Assembly: GCA_964057225.1 (NCBI GenBank)
Contig: OZ059896.1
Span: 1,674,001 to 1,738,000, forward strand
Source of the DNA: Auanema rhodensis
Lineage: Eukaryota; Nematoda; Chromadorea; Rhabditida; Rhabditidae
Length of the DNA: 64,000 nt
Direction: 5' to 3'
This document shows positions 1 to 11,900 of this stretch, one piece after another. Made by a program: the position numbers and the translations under genes. Positions within the stretch are counted from its first letter, which is position 1. Each line of letters opens with the position of its first letter. The notes beneath the pieces were generated by a model, which was given only the letters and a program-made list of their open reading frames with translations, had not been told where the DNA came from and ran no database searches.

Positions 1-754
1 TCGATTTTCACCCTGAAGAATTAATTTTTTCGTTGAATAACATTGTCTATCGTTTTTGCCTTGAAAAAAGGAATCTAAAAACATCTACTTTTTGCTAAAT
101 TATTTTCAAATTTTTCGAAAAAATTTTTGTCAAAATGTTTTTGGAAGCAATTATGAGTGTACATGGAAACTCAACATACACTAATGCATCATTTTTCAAA
201 CGATCATAACTAATTTTTGTATTAAGCGTTTCTCAATGTAGTATAGTGCATTCGATGCGGATTTTTAAGCTGCGTCGATCTGTACTATCAGATTTGCGCT
301 AGCTTGAAAATGCACCGAGATATCAACTGATATAAGTTCACACCTATATCCTCGATTTTCACCCTGAAGAATTAATTTTTTCGTTGAATAACATTGTCTA
401 TCGTTTTTGCCTTGAAAAAAGGAATCTAAAAACATCTACTTTTTGCTAAATTATTTTGAAATTTTTCGAAAAAATTTTTGTCAAAATGTTTTTGGAAGCA
501 ATTTTGAGTGTACATGGAAACTCAACATACACTAATGCATCATTTTTCAAACGATCATAACTAATTTTTGTATTAAGCGTTTCTCAATGTAGTATAGTGC
601 ATTCGATGCGGATTTTTAAGCTGCGTCGATCTGTACTATCAGATTTGCGCTAGCTTGAAAATGCACCGAGATATCAACTGATATAAGTTCACACTTATAT
701 CCTCGATTTTCACCCTGAAGAATTAATTTTTTCGTTGAATAACATTGTCCATCG

Positions 755-856
755 TTTTTGCCTTGAAAAAAGGAATCTAAAAACATCTACTTTTTGCTAA
801 ATTATTTTCAAATTTTTCGAAAAAATTTTTGTCAAAATGTTTTTGGAAGCAATTTT
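755..856 (+). other. Run of short A and T tracts, possible bent DNA
   Basis: Between unit positions 53 and 154 there are eleven A or T runs of 4-6 bases. Their centres are at about unit positions 55, 66, 79, 91, 104, 113, 120, 126, 133, 140 and 152, shown here in unit 3. The first five are spaced 11-13 bp apart, close to a helical turn. Phased A tracts are known to curve DNA, and many satellites show this. Whether this run is really curved is an inference because A and T runs alternate and the spacing is loose. Confidence 0.45.
813..824. repeat. Perfect 12-bp palindrome in each monomer
   Basis: TTTTTCGAAAAA reads the same on both strands and lies at unit positions 111-122, shown here in unit 3. 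With one unpaired A the symmetry extends outward to AAATTTTT-CG-AAAAAATTT. It is retained in every monomer I inspected and sits at the left edge of the invariant core. It could be a symmetrical protein site or only a low-complexity A/T palindrome. No binding protein can be named from the sequence. Confidence 0.8.
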
Positions 857-925
857 GAGTGTACATGGAAACTCAACATACACTAATGCATCATTTTTCA
901 AACGATCATAACTAATTTTTGTATT
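813..925 (+). repeat. Near-invariant monomer core (unit positions 111-223)
   Basis: Shown here in unit 3, this 113-bp part is almost identical in all 182 monomers. The exceptions I found are T to A at 153 in unit 1, G to T at 4782, G to A near 20910, a GTATCAT form at 23001, 25812, 28973 and 33535 (the middle two are duplicates of each other), and a CATTCTTC form in one monomer lineage (first at 1949, 4055 and 7214). The rest of the monomer carries many recurring variants. Either selection for a bound protein or strong homogenisation could explain this. The sequence does not decide between them. Confidence 0.8.
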
Positions 926-1008
926 AAGCGTTTCTCAATGTAGTATAGTGCATTCGATGCGGATTTTTAAGCTGCGTCGATCTGTACTATCAGATTTGCG
1001 CTAGCTTG
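926..1008 (+). repeat. Variable monomer segment (unit positions 224-306)
   Basis: Most diagnostic differences between monomer types fall in this 83-bp segment. It separates type I (AAGCGTTTCTCAATGTAG, GTCGATCTGTACT, GCTTGAAAATG) from type II (AAGCTTTTCTCAATGAAG, GTAGATCTGTGTT, GCTTAAAAATG) and from the right-half types (CAGCTTTTTTCAATG or TAGCTTTTCTCAATG, with TTTTATGCTGC or TTTTAAGCTGC). Type II creates AAGCTT and AGATCT sites that type I lacks, so the types could be told apart by restriction pattern. Several monomers combine a type I left part with a type II right part or the reverse, which shows exchange within this segment. Confidence 0.85.
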
Positions 1009-1021
1009 AAAATGCACCGAG

Positions 1022-1052
1022 ATATCAACTGATATAAGTTCACACTTATATC
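1022..1052. repeat. Two overlapping inverted repeats at the monomer end
   Basis: In unit 3, ATATCA-AC-TGATAT (1022-1035) is a dyad with 6-bp arms and a 2-bp centre. It overlaps a second perfect dyad with arms GATATAAG (1031-1038) and CTTATATC (1045-1052) and a 6-base centre TTCACA. The second can form an 8-bp stem with a 6-base loop. Monomers with CACCTAT or CACATAT at unit position 344 lose one stem pair, and one copy near 28064 has GACATAAG. Many units also carry GTTTAC, which changes only the loop. The stem is therefore common but not strictly kept. Confidence 0.75.
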
Positions 1053-1458
1053 CTCGATTTTCACCCTGAAGAATTAATTTTTTCGTTGAATAACATTGTC
1101 CATCGTTTTTGCCTTGAAAAAAGGAATCTAAAAACATCTACTTTTTGCTAAATTATTTTCAAATTTTTCGAAAAAATTTTTGTCAAAATGTTTTTGGAAG
1201 CAATTTTGAGTGTACATGGAAACTCAACATACACTAATGCATCATTTTTCAAACGATCATAACTAATTTTTGTATTAAGCTTTTCTCAATGAAGTTTAGT
1301 GCATTCGATGCGGATTTTTAAGCTGCGTAGATCTGTGTTATCAGATTTGCGCTAGCTTAAAAATGCACCGAGATATCAACTGATATAAGTTCACACTTAT
1401 ATCCTCGATTTTCACCCTGAAGAATTAATTTTTTCGTTGAATAACATTGTCCATCGTT

Positions 1459-4439
1459 TTTGCCTTGAAAAAAGGAATCTAAAAACATCTACTTTTTGCT
1501 AAATTATTTTGAAATTTTTCGAAAAAATTTTTGTCAAAATGTTTTTGGAAGCAATTTTGAGTGTACATGGAAACTCAACATACACTAATGCATCATTTTT
1601 CAAACGATCATAACTAATTTTTGTATTGAGCGTTTCTCAATGTAGTATAGTGCATTCGATGCGGATTTTTAAGCTGCGTCGATCTGTACTATCAGATTTG
1701 CGCTAGCTTGAAAATGCACCGAGATATCAACTGATATAAGTTCACACTTATATCGTCGATTTTCACCCTGAAGAATTAATTTTTTCGTTGAATAACATTG
1801 TCCATCGTTTTTGCTTTGAAAAAAGGAATCTAAAAACATCTACTTTTTGCTAAATTATTTTCAAATTTTTCGAAAAAATTTTTGTCAAAATGTTTTTGGA
1901 AGCAATTTTGAGTGTACATGGAAACTCAACATACACTAATGCATCATTCTTCAAACGATCATAACTAATTTTTGTATTAAGCTTTTCTCAATGAAGTTTA
2001 GTGCATTCGATGCGGATTTTTAAGCTGCGTAGATCTGTGTTATCAGATTTGCGCTAGCTTAAAAATGCATCGAGATATCAACTGATATAAGTTCACACTT
2101 ATATCCTCGATTTTCACCCTGAAGAATTAATTTTTTAGTTGAATAACATTGTCTATCGTTTTTGCTTTGAAAAAAGGAATCTAAAAACATCTACTTTTTG
2201 CTAAATTATTTTGAAATTTTTCGAAAAAATTTTTGTCAAAATGTTTTTGGAAGCAATTTTGAGTGTACATGGAAACTCAACATACACTAATGCATCATTT
2301 TTCAAACGATCATAACTAATTTTTGTATTAAGCGTTTCTCAATGTAGTATAGTGCATTCGATGCGGATTTTTAAGCTGCGTCGATCTGTACTATCAGATT
2401 TGCGCTAGCTTGAAAATGCACCGAGATATCAACTGATATAAGTTCACACTTATATCCTCGATTTTCACCCTGAAAAATTAATTTTTTCGTTGAATAACAT
2501 TGTCCATCGTTTTTGCCTTGAAAAAAGGAATCTAAAAACATCTACTTTTTGCTAAATTATTTTCAAATTTTTCGAAAAAATTTTTGTCAAAATGTTTTTG
2601 GAAGCAATTTTGAGTGTACATGGAAACTCAACATACACTAATGCATCATTTTTCAAACGATCATAACTAATTTTTGTATTAAGCGTTTCTCAATGTAGTA
2701 TAGTGCATTCGATGCGGATTTTTAAGCTGCGTCGATCTGTACTATCAGATTTGCGCTAGCTTGAAAATGCACCGAGATATCAACTGATATAAGTTCACAC
2801 TTATATCCTCGATTTTCACCCTGAAGAATTAATTTTTTCGTTGAATAACATTGTCCATCGTTTTTGCCTTGAAAAAAGGAATCTAAAAACATCTACTTTT
2901 TGCTAAATTATTTTCAAATTTTTCGAAAAAATTTTTGTCAAAATGTTTTTGGAAGCAATTTTGAGTGTACATGGAAACTCAACATACACTAATGCATCAT
3001 TTTTCAAACGATCATAACTAATTTTTGTATTAAGCTTTTCTCAATGAAGTTTAGTGCATTCGATGCGGATTTTTAAGCTGCGTAGATATGTGTTATCAGA
3101 TTTGCGCTAGCTTAAAAATGCACCGAGATATCAACTGATATAAGTTCACACTTATATCCTCGATTTTCACCCTGAAGAATTAATTTTTTCGTTGAATAAC
3201 ATTGTCCATCGTTTTTGCCTTGAAAAAAGGAATCTAAAAACATCTACTTTTTGCTAAATTATTTTCAAATTTTTCGAAAAAATTTTTGTCAAAATGTTTT
3301 TGGAAGCAATTTTGAGTGTACATGGAAACTCAACATACACTAATGCATCATTTTTCAAACGATCATAACTAATTTTTGTATTGAGCGTTTCTCAATGTAG
3401 TATAGTGCATTCGATGCGGATTTTTAAGCTGCGTCGATCTGTACTATCAGATTTGCGCTAGCTTGAAAATGCACCGAGATATCAACTGATATAAGTTCAC
3501 ACCTATATCCTCGATTTTCACCCTGAAGAATTAATTTTTTCGTTGAATAACATTGTCTATCGTGTTTGCCTTGAAAAAAGGAATCTAAAAACATCTACTT
3601 TTTGCTAAATTATTTTGAAATTTTTCGAAAAAATTTTTGTCAAAATGTTTTTGGAAGCAATTTTGAGTGTACATGGAAACTCAACATACACTAATGCATC
3701 ATTTTTCAAACGATCATAACTAATTTTTGTATTGAGCGTTTCTCAATGTAGTATAGTGCATTCGATGCGGATTTTTAAGCTGCGTCGATCTGTACTATCA
3801 GATTTGCGCTAGCTTGAAAATGCACCGAGATATCAACTGATATAAGTTCACACTTATATCGTCGATTTTCACCCTGAAGAATTAATTTTTTCGTTGAATA
3901 ACATTGTCCATCGTTTTTGCTTTGAAAAAAGGAATCTAAAAACATCTACTTTTTGCTAAATTATTTTCAAATTTTTCGAAAAAATTTTTGTCAAAATGTT
4001 TTTGGAAGCAATTTTGAGTGTACATGGAAACTCAACATACACTAATGCATCATTCTTCAAACGATCATAACTAATTTTTGTATTAAGCTTTTCTCAATGA
4101 AGTTTAGTGCATTCGATGCGGATTTTTAAGCTGCGTAGATCTGTGTTATCAGATTTGCGCTAGCTTAAAAATGCATCGAAATATCAACTGATATAAGTTC
4201 ACACTTATATCCTCGATTTTCACCCTGAAGAATTAATTTTTTAGTTAAATAACATTGTCTATCGTTTTTGCTTTGAAAAAAGGAATCTAAAAACATCTAC
4301 TTTTTGCTAAATTATTATGAAATTTTTCGAAAAAATTTTTGTCAAAATGTTTTTGGAAGCAATTTTGAGTGTACATGGAAACTCAACATACACTAATGCA
4401 TCATTTTTCAAACGATCATAACTAATTTTTGTATTAAGC
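1459..4439 (+). repeat. Six-monomer (2106-bp) duplication, older
   Basis: Bases 1459-2333 match 3565-4439 at an offset of 2106 bp (6 x 351). Shared rare markers are CATTCTTC (1949 and 4055), TTTTAGTT (2137 and 4243), GTCGATTTTC and GCATCG. The right copy has private changes (GAAATATC, GTTAAATAAC and ATTATTATGAAAT), so this duplication is older than the identical ones further right. Only about 0.87 kb of each copy is still recognisable. Confidence 0.65.
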
Positions 4440-4782
4440 TTTTCTCAATGAAGTTTAGTGCATTCGATGCGGATTTTTAAGCTGCGTAGATCTGTGTTAT
4501 CAGATTTGCGATAGCTTAAAAATGCACCGAGATATCAACTGATATAAGTTCACACTTATATCCTCGATTTTCACCCTGAAGAATTAATTTTTTCGTTGAA
4601 TAACATTGTCTATCGTTTTTGCCTTGAAAAAAGGAATCTAAAAACATCTACTTTTTGCTAAATTATTTTCAAATTTTTCGAAAAAATTTTTGTCAAAATG
4701 TTTTTGGAAGCAATTTTGAGTGTACATGGAAACTCAACATACACTAATGCATCATTTTTCAAACGATCATAACTAATTTTTT

Positions 4783-7700
4783 TATTAAGCTTTTCTCAAT
4801 GAAGTTTAGTGCATTCGATGCGGATTTTTAAGCTGCGTAGATCTGTGTTATCAGATTTGCGATAGCTTAAAAATGCACCGAGATATCAACTGATATAAGT
4901 TCACACTTATATCCTCGATTTTCACCCTGAAGAATTAATTTTTTCGTTGAATAACATTGTCTATCGTTTTTGCCTTGAAAAAAGGAATCTAAAAACATCT
5001 ACTTTTTGCTAAATTATTTTCAAATTTTTCGAAAAAATTTTTGTCAAAATGTTTTTGGAAGCAATTTTGAGTGTACATGGAAACTCAACATACACTAATG
5101 CATCATTTTTCAAACGATCATAACTAATTTTTGTATTAAGCGTTTCTCAATGTAGTATAGTGCATTCGATGCGGATTTTTAAGCTGCGTCGATCTGTACT
5201 ATCAGATTTGCGCTAGCTTGAAAATGCACCGAGATATCAACTGATATAAGTTCACACTTATATCGTCGATTTTCACCCTGAAGAATTAATTTTTTCGTTG
5301 AATAACATTGTCCATCGTTTTTGCTTTGAAAAAAGGAATCTAAAAACATCTACTTTTTGCTAAATTATTTTCAAATTTTTCGAAAAAATTTTTGTCAAAA
5401 TGTTTTTGGAAGCAATTTTGAGTGTACATGGAAACTCAACATACACTAATGCATCATTCTTCAAACGATCATAACTAATTTTTGTATTAAGCTTTTCTCA
5501 ATGAAGTTTAGTGCATTCGATGCGGATTTTTAAGCTGCGTAGATCTGTGTTATCAGATTTGCGCTAGCTTAAAAATGCATCGAGATATCAACTGATATAA
5601 GTTCACACTTATATCCTCGATTTTCACCCTGAAGAATTAATTTTTTAGTTGAATAACATTGTCTATCGTTTTTGCTTTGAAAAACGGAATCTAAAAACAT
5701 CTACTTTTTGCTAAATTATTTTGAAATTTTTCGAAAAAATTTTTGTCAAAATGTTTTTGGAAGCAATTTTGAGTGTACATGGAAACTCAACATACACTAA
5801 TGCATCATTTTTCAAACGATCATAACTAATTTTTGTATTAAGCGTTTCTCAATGTAGTATAGTGCATTCGATGCTGATTTTTAAGCTGCGTCGATCTGTA
5901 CTATCAGATTTGCGCTAGCTTGAAAATGCACCGAGATATCAACTGATATAAGTTCACACTTATATCCTCGATTTTCACCCTGAAGAATTAATTTTTTCGT
6001 TGAATAACATTGTCCATCGTTTTTGCCTTGAAAAAAGGAATCTAAAAACATCTACTTTTTGCTAAATTATTTTCAAATTTTTCGAAAAAATTTTTGTCAA
6101 AATGTTTTTGGAAGCAATTTTGAGTGTACATGGAAACTCAACATACACTAATGCATCATTTTTCAAACGATCATAACTAATTTTTGTATTAAGCGTTTCT
6201 CAATGTAGTATAGTGCATTCGATGCGGATTTTTAAGCTGCGTCGATCTGTACTATCAGATTTGCGCTAGCTTGAAAATGCACCGAGATATCAACTGATAT
6301 AAGTTCACACTTATATCCTCGATTTTCACCCTGAAGAATTAATTTTTTCGTTGAATAACATTGTCCATCGTTTTTGCCTTGAAAAAAGGAATCTAAAAAC
6401 ATCTACTTTTTGCTAAATTATTTTCAAATTTTTCGAAAAAATTTTTGTCAAAATGTTTTTGGAAGCAATTTTGAGTGTACATGGAAACTCAACATACACT
6501 AATGCATCATTTTTCAAACGATCATAACTAATTTTTGTATTAAGCTTTTCTCAATGAAGTTTAGTGCATTCGATGCGGATTTTTAAGCTGCGTAGATCTG
6601 TGTTATCAGATTTGCGATAGCTTAAAAATGCACCGAGATATCAACTGATATAAGTTCACACTTATATCCTCGATTTTCACCCTGAAGAATTAATTTTTTC
6701 GTTGAATAACATTGTCTATCGTTTTTGCCTTGAAAAAAGGAATCTAAAAACATCTACTTTTTGCTAAATTATTTTCAAATTTTTCGAAAAAATTTTTGTC
6801 AAAATGTTTTTGGAAGCAATTTTGAGTGTACATGGAAACTCAACATACACTAATGCATCATTTTTCAAACGATCATAACTAATTTTTGTATTAAGCGTTT
6901 CTCAATGTAGTATAGTGCATTCGATGCGGATTTTTAAGCTGCGTCGATCTGTACTATCAGATTTGCGCTAGCTTGAAAATGCACCGAGATATCAACTGAT
7001 ATAAGTTCACACTTATATCGTCGATTTTCACCCTGAAGAATTAATTTTTTCGTTGAATAACATTGTCCATCGTTTTTGCTTTGAAAAAAGGAATCTAAAA
7101 ACATCTACTTTTTGCTAAATTATTTTCAAATTTTTCGAAAAAATTTTTGTCAAAATGTTTTTGGAAGCAATTTTGAGTGTACATGGAAACTCAACATACA
7201 CTAATGCATCATTCTTCAAACGATCATAACTAATTTTTGTATTAAGCTTTTCTCAATGAAGTTTAGTGCATTCGATGCGGATTTTTAAGCTGCGTAGATC
7301 TGTGTTATCAGATTTGCGCTAGCTTAAAAATGCATCGAGATATCAACTGATATAAGTTCACACTTATATCCTCGATTTTCACCCTGAAGAATTAATTTTT
7401 TAGTTGAATAACATTGTCTATCGTTTTTGCTTTGAAAAACGGAATCTAAAAACATCTACTTTTTGCTAAATTATTTTGAAATTTTTCGAAAAAATTTTTG
7501 TCAAAATGTTTTTGGAAGCAATTTTGAGTGTACATGGAAACTCAACATACACTAATGCATCATTTTTCAAACGATCATAACTAATTTTTGTATTAAGCGT
7601 TTCTCAATGTAGTATAGTGCATTCGATGCGGATTTTTAAGCTGCGTCGATCTGTACTATCAGATTTGCGCTAGCTTGAAAATGCACCGAGATATCAACTG

Positions 7701-8968
7701 ATATAAGTTCACACTTATATCCTCGATTTTCACCCTGAAGAATTAATTTTTTCGTTGAATAACATTGTCCATCGTTTTTGCCTTGAAAAAAGGAATCTAA
7801 AAACATCTACTTTTTGCTAAATTATTTTCAAATTTTTCGAAAAAATTTTTGTCAAAATGTTTTTGGAAGCAATTTTGAGTGTACATGGAAACTCAACATA
7901 CACTAATGCATCATTTTTCAAACGATCATAACTAATTTTTGTATTAAGCGTTTCTCAATGTAGTATAGTGCATTCGATGCGGATTTTTAAGCTGCGTCGA
8001 TCTGTACTATCAGATTTGCGCTAGCTTGAAAATGCACCGAGATATCAACTGATATAAGTTCACACTTATATCCTCGATTTTCACCCTGAAGAATTAATTT
8101 TTTCGTTGAATAACATTGTCCATCGTTTTTGCCTTGAAAAAAGGAATCTAAAAACATCTACTTTTTGCTAAATTATTTTCAAATTTTTCGAAAAAATTTT
8201 TGTCAAAATGTTTTTGGAAGCAATTTTGAGTGTACATGGAAACTCAACATACACTAATGCATCATTTTTCAAACGATCATAACTAATTTTTGTATTAAGC
8301 TTTTCTCAATGAAGTTTAGTGCATTCGATGCGGATTTTTAAGCTGCGTAGATCTGTGTTATCAGATTTGCGATAGCTTAAAAATGCACCGAGATATCAAC
8401 TGATATAAGTTCACACTTATATCCTCGATTTTCACCCTGAAGAATTAATTTTTTCGTTGAATAACATTGTCTATCGTTTTTGCCTTGAAAAAAGGAATCT
8501 AAAAACATCTACTTTTTGCTAAATTATTTTCAAATTTTTCGAAAAAATTTTTGTCAAAATGTTTTTGGAAGCAATTTTGAGTGTACATGGAAACTCAACA
8601 TACACTAATGCATCATTTTTCAAACGATCATAACTAATTTTTGTATTAAGCGTTTCTCAATGTAGTATAGTGCATTCGATGCGGATTTTTAAGCTGCGTC
8701 GATCTGTACTATCAGATTTGCGCTAGCTTGAAAATGCACCGAGATATCAACTGATATAAGTTCACACTTATATCGTCGATTTTCACCCTGAAGAATTAAT
8801 TTTTTCGTTGAATAACATTGTCCATCGTTTTTGCTTTGAAAAAAGGAATCTAAAAACATCTACTTTTTGCTAAATTATTTTCAAATTTTTCGAAAAAATT
8901 TTTGTCAAAATGTTTTTGGAAGCAATTTTGAGTGTACATGGAAACTCAACATACACTAATGCATCATT
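4783..8968 (+). repeat. Five-monomer (1755-bp) tandem repeat, about 2.4 copies
   Basis: Bases 4783-7213 match 6538-8968 at an offset of 1755 bp (5 x 351). The best marker is a private GAAAAACGGAATC form, with its C at 5685 and 7440. The only difference I saw is T at 5875 (GATGCTGATTT) against G at 7630. The match starts just after the private T at 4782 and ends at 7214/8969, where CATTCTTC meets CATTTTTC. The right part of this repeat is itself included in the 15-monomer duplication that follows, so the five-mer formed first. Confidence 0.8.
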
Positions 8969-11900
8969 TTTCAAACGATCATAACTAATTTTTGTATTAA
9001 GCTTTTCTCAATGAAGTTTAGTGCATTCGATGCGGATTTTTAAGCTGCGTAGATCTGTGTTATCAGATTTGCGCTAGCTTAAAAATGCACCGAGATATCA
9101 ACTGATATAAGTTCACACTTATATCCTCGATTTTCACCCTGAAGAATTAATTTTTTCGTTGAATAACATTGTCCATCGTTTTTGCCTTGAAAAAAGGAAT
9201 CTAAAAACATCTACTTTTTGCTAAATTATTTTCAAATTTTTCGAAAAAATTTTTGTCAAAATGTTTTTGGAAGCAATTTTGAGTGTACATGGAAACTCAA
9301 CATACACTAATGCATCATTTTTCAAACGATCATAACTAATTTTTGTATTGAGCGTTTCTCAATGTAGTATAGTGCATTCGATGCGGATTTTTAAGCTGCG
9401 TCGATCTGTACTATCAGATTTGCGCTAGCTTGAAAATGCACCGAGATATCAACTGATATAAGTTCACACCTATATCCTCGATTTTCACCCTGAAGAATTA
9501 ATTTTTTCGTTGAATAACATTGTCTATCGTGTTTGCCTTGAAAAAAGGAATCTAAAAACATCTACTTTTTGCTAAATTATTTTGAAATTTTTCGAAAAAA
9601 TTTTTGTCAAAATGTTTTTGGAAGCAATTTTGAGTGTACATGGAAACTCAACATACACTAATGCATCATTTTTCAAACGATCATAACTAATTTTTGTATT
9701 AAGCTTTTCTCAATGAAGTTTAGTGCATTCGATGCGGATTTTTAAGCTGCGTAGATCTGTGTTATCAGATTTGCGCTAGCTTAAAAATGCATCGAGATAT
9801 CAACTGATATAAGTTCACACTTATATCCTCGATTTTCACCCTGAAGAATTAATTTTTTAGTTGAATAACATTGTCTATCGTTTTTGCTTTGAAAAAAGGA
9901 ATCTAAAAACATCTACTTTTTGCTAAATTATTTTGAAATTTTTCGAAAAAATTTTTGTCAAAATGTTTTTGGAAGCAATTTTGAGTGTACATGGAAACTC
10001 AACATACACTAATGCATCATTTTTCAAACGATCATAACTAATTTTTGTATTAAGCTTTTCTCAATGAAGTTTAGTGCATTCGATGCGGATTTTTAAGCTG
10101 CGTAGATCTGTGTTATCAGATTTGCGATAGCTTAAAAATGCACCGAGATATCAACTGATATAAGTTCACACTTATATCCTCGATTTTCACCCTGAAGAAT
10201 TAATTTTTTCGTTGAATAACATTGTCTATCGTTTTTGCCTTGAAAAAAGGAATCTAAAAACATCTACTTTTTGCTAAATTATTTTCAAATTTTTCGAAAA
10301 AATTTTTGTCAAAATGTTTTTGGAAGCAATTTTGAGTGTACATGGAAACTCAACATACACTAATGCATCATTTTTCAAACGATCATAACTAATTTTTGTA
10401 TTAAGCTTTTCTCAATGAAGTTTAGTGCATTCGATGCGGATTTTTAAGCTGCGTAGATCTGTGTTATCAGATTTGCGATAGCTTAAAAATGCACCGAGAT
10501 ATCAACTGATATAAGTTCACACTTATATCCTCGATTTTCACCCTGAAGAATTAATTTTTTCGTTGAATAACATTGTCTATCATTTTTGCCTTGAAAAAAG
10601 GAATCTAAAAACATCTACTTTTTGCTAAATTATTTTCAAATTTTTCGAAAAAATTTTTGTCAAAATGTTTTTGGAAGCAATTTTGAGTGTACATGGAAAC
10701 TCAACATACACTAATGCATCATTTTTCAAACGATCATAACTAATTTTTGTATTAAGCGTTTCTCAATGTAGTATAGTGCATTCGATGCGGATTTTTAAGC
10801 TGCGTCGATCTGTACTATCAGATTTGCGCTAGCTTGAAAATGCACCGAGATATCAACTGATATAAGTTCACACTTATATCGTCGATTTTCACCCTGAAGA
10901 ATTAATTTTTTCGTTGAATAACATTGTCCATCGTTTTTGCTTTGAAAAAAGGAATCTAAAAACATCTACTTTTTGCTAAATTATTTTCAAATTTTTCGAA
11001 AAAATTTTTGTCAAAATGTTTTTGGAAGCAATTTTGAGTGTACATGGAAACTCAACATACACTAATGCATCATTCTTCAAACGATCATAACTAATTTTTG
11101 TATTAAGCGTTTCTCAATGAAGTTTAGTGCATTCGATGCGGATTTTTAAGCTGCGTAGATCTGTGTTATCAGATTTGCGCTAGCTTAAAAATGCATCGAG
11201 ATATCAACTGATATAAGTTCACACTTATATCCTCGATTTTCACCCTGAAGAATTAATTTTTTAGTTGAATAACATTGTCAATCGTTTTTGCTTTGAAAAA
11301 AGGAATCTAAAAACATCTACTTTTTGCTAAATTATTTTGAAATTTTTCGAAAAAATTTTTGTCAAAATGTTTTTGGAAGCAATTTTGAGTGTACATGGAA
11401 ACTCAACATACACTAATGCATCATTTTTCAAACGATCATAACTAATTTTTGTATTAAGCGTTTCTCAATGTAGTATAGTGCATTCGATGCGGATTTTTAA
11501 GCTGCGTCGATCTGTACTATCAGATTTGCGCTAGCTTGAAAATGCACCGAGATATCAACTGATATAAGTTCACACTTATATCCTCGATTTTCACCCTGAA
11601 GAATTAATTTTTTCGTTGAATAACATTGTCCATCGTTTTTGCCTTGAAAAAAGGAATCTAAAAACATCTACTTTTTGCTAAATTATTTTCAAATTTTTCG
11701 AAAAAATTTTTGTCAAAATGTTTTTGGAAGCAATTTTGAGTGTACATGGAAACTCAACATACACTAATGCATCATTTTTCAAACGATCATAACTAATTTT
11801 TGTATTAAGCGTTTCTCAATGTAGTATAGTGCATTCGATGCGGATTTTTAAGCTGCGTCGATCTGTACTATCAGATTTGCGCTAGCTTGAAAATGCACCG

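Larger units (their letters stand above)
703..1053 (+). repeat. Reference monomer (unit 3, type I)
   Basis: This 351-bp copy is used as the coordinate frame for unit positions (unit position 1 = 703). By count it has 58 C and 51 G (31% G+C) and 12 CpG dinucleotides. Diagnostic sites that vary among monomers include unit positions 21 (T/A), 31 (C/A), 48 (C/T), 60 (C/T), 105 (T/C), 107 (C/G), 224 (A/C/T/G), 228 (G/T/A), 234 (C/T), 239-243, 268 (A/T), 276 (C/A), 284-285 (AC/GT), 299 (C/A), 306 (G/A), 315 (C/T), 339 (C/T), 344 (T/C/A) and 351 (C/G). The choice of base 1 is arbitrary because the array is circularly permutable. Confidence 0.95.

Noticed and set aside
731-746. CENP-B-box-like sequence TTCGTTGAATAACATT
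   Set aside because: The first seven bases agree with the mammalian CENP-B box, but the required CGGG part is missing, and many monomers carry TTAGTTG instead. The other candidate, TTCGATGCGGA, lacks the required central A. Neither meets the core motif.
616-786. Minus-strand open frame of about 56 codons repeated in each monomer
   Set aside because: It is short, low in complexity, cut to 43 codons by a common G306A variant and has no recognisable domain. It is an expected by-product of a repeat whose length is a multiple of three.
1031-1052. Hairpin at the monomer end read as a transcription terminator
   Set aside because: The 8-bp stem is AT-rich with no following T run in a gene context, and there is no gene upstream. 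It is described as a dyad only.
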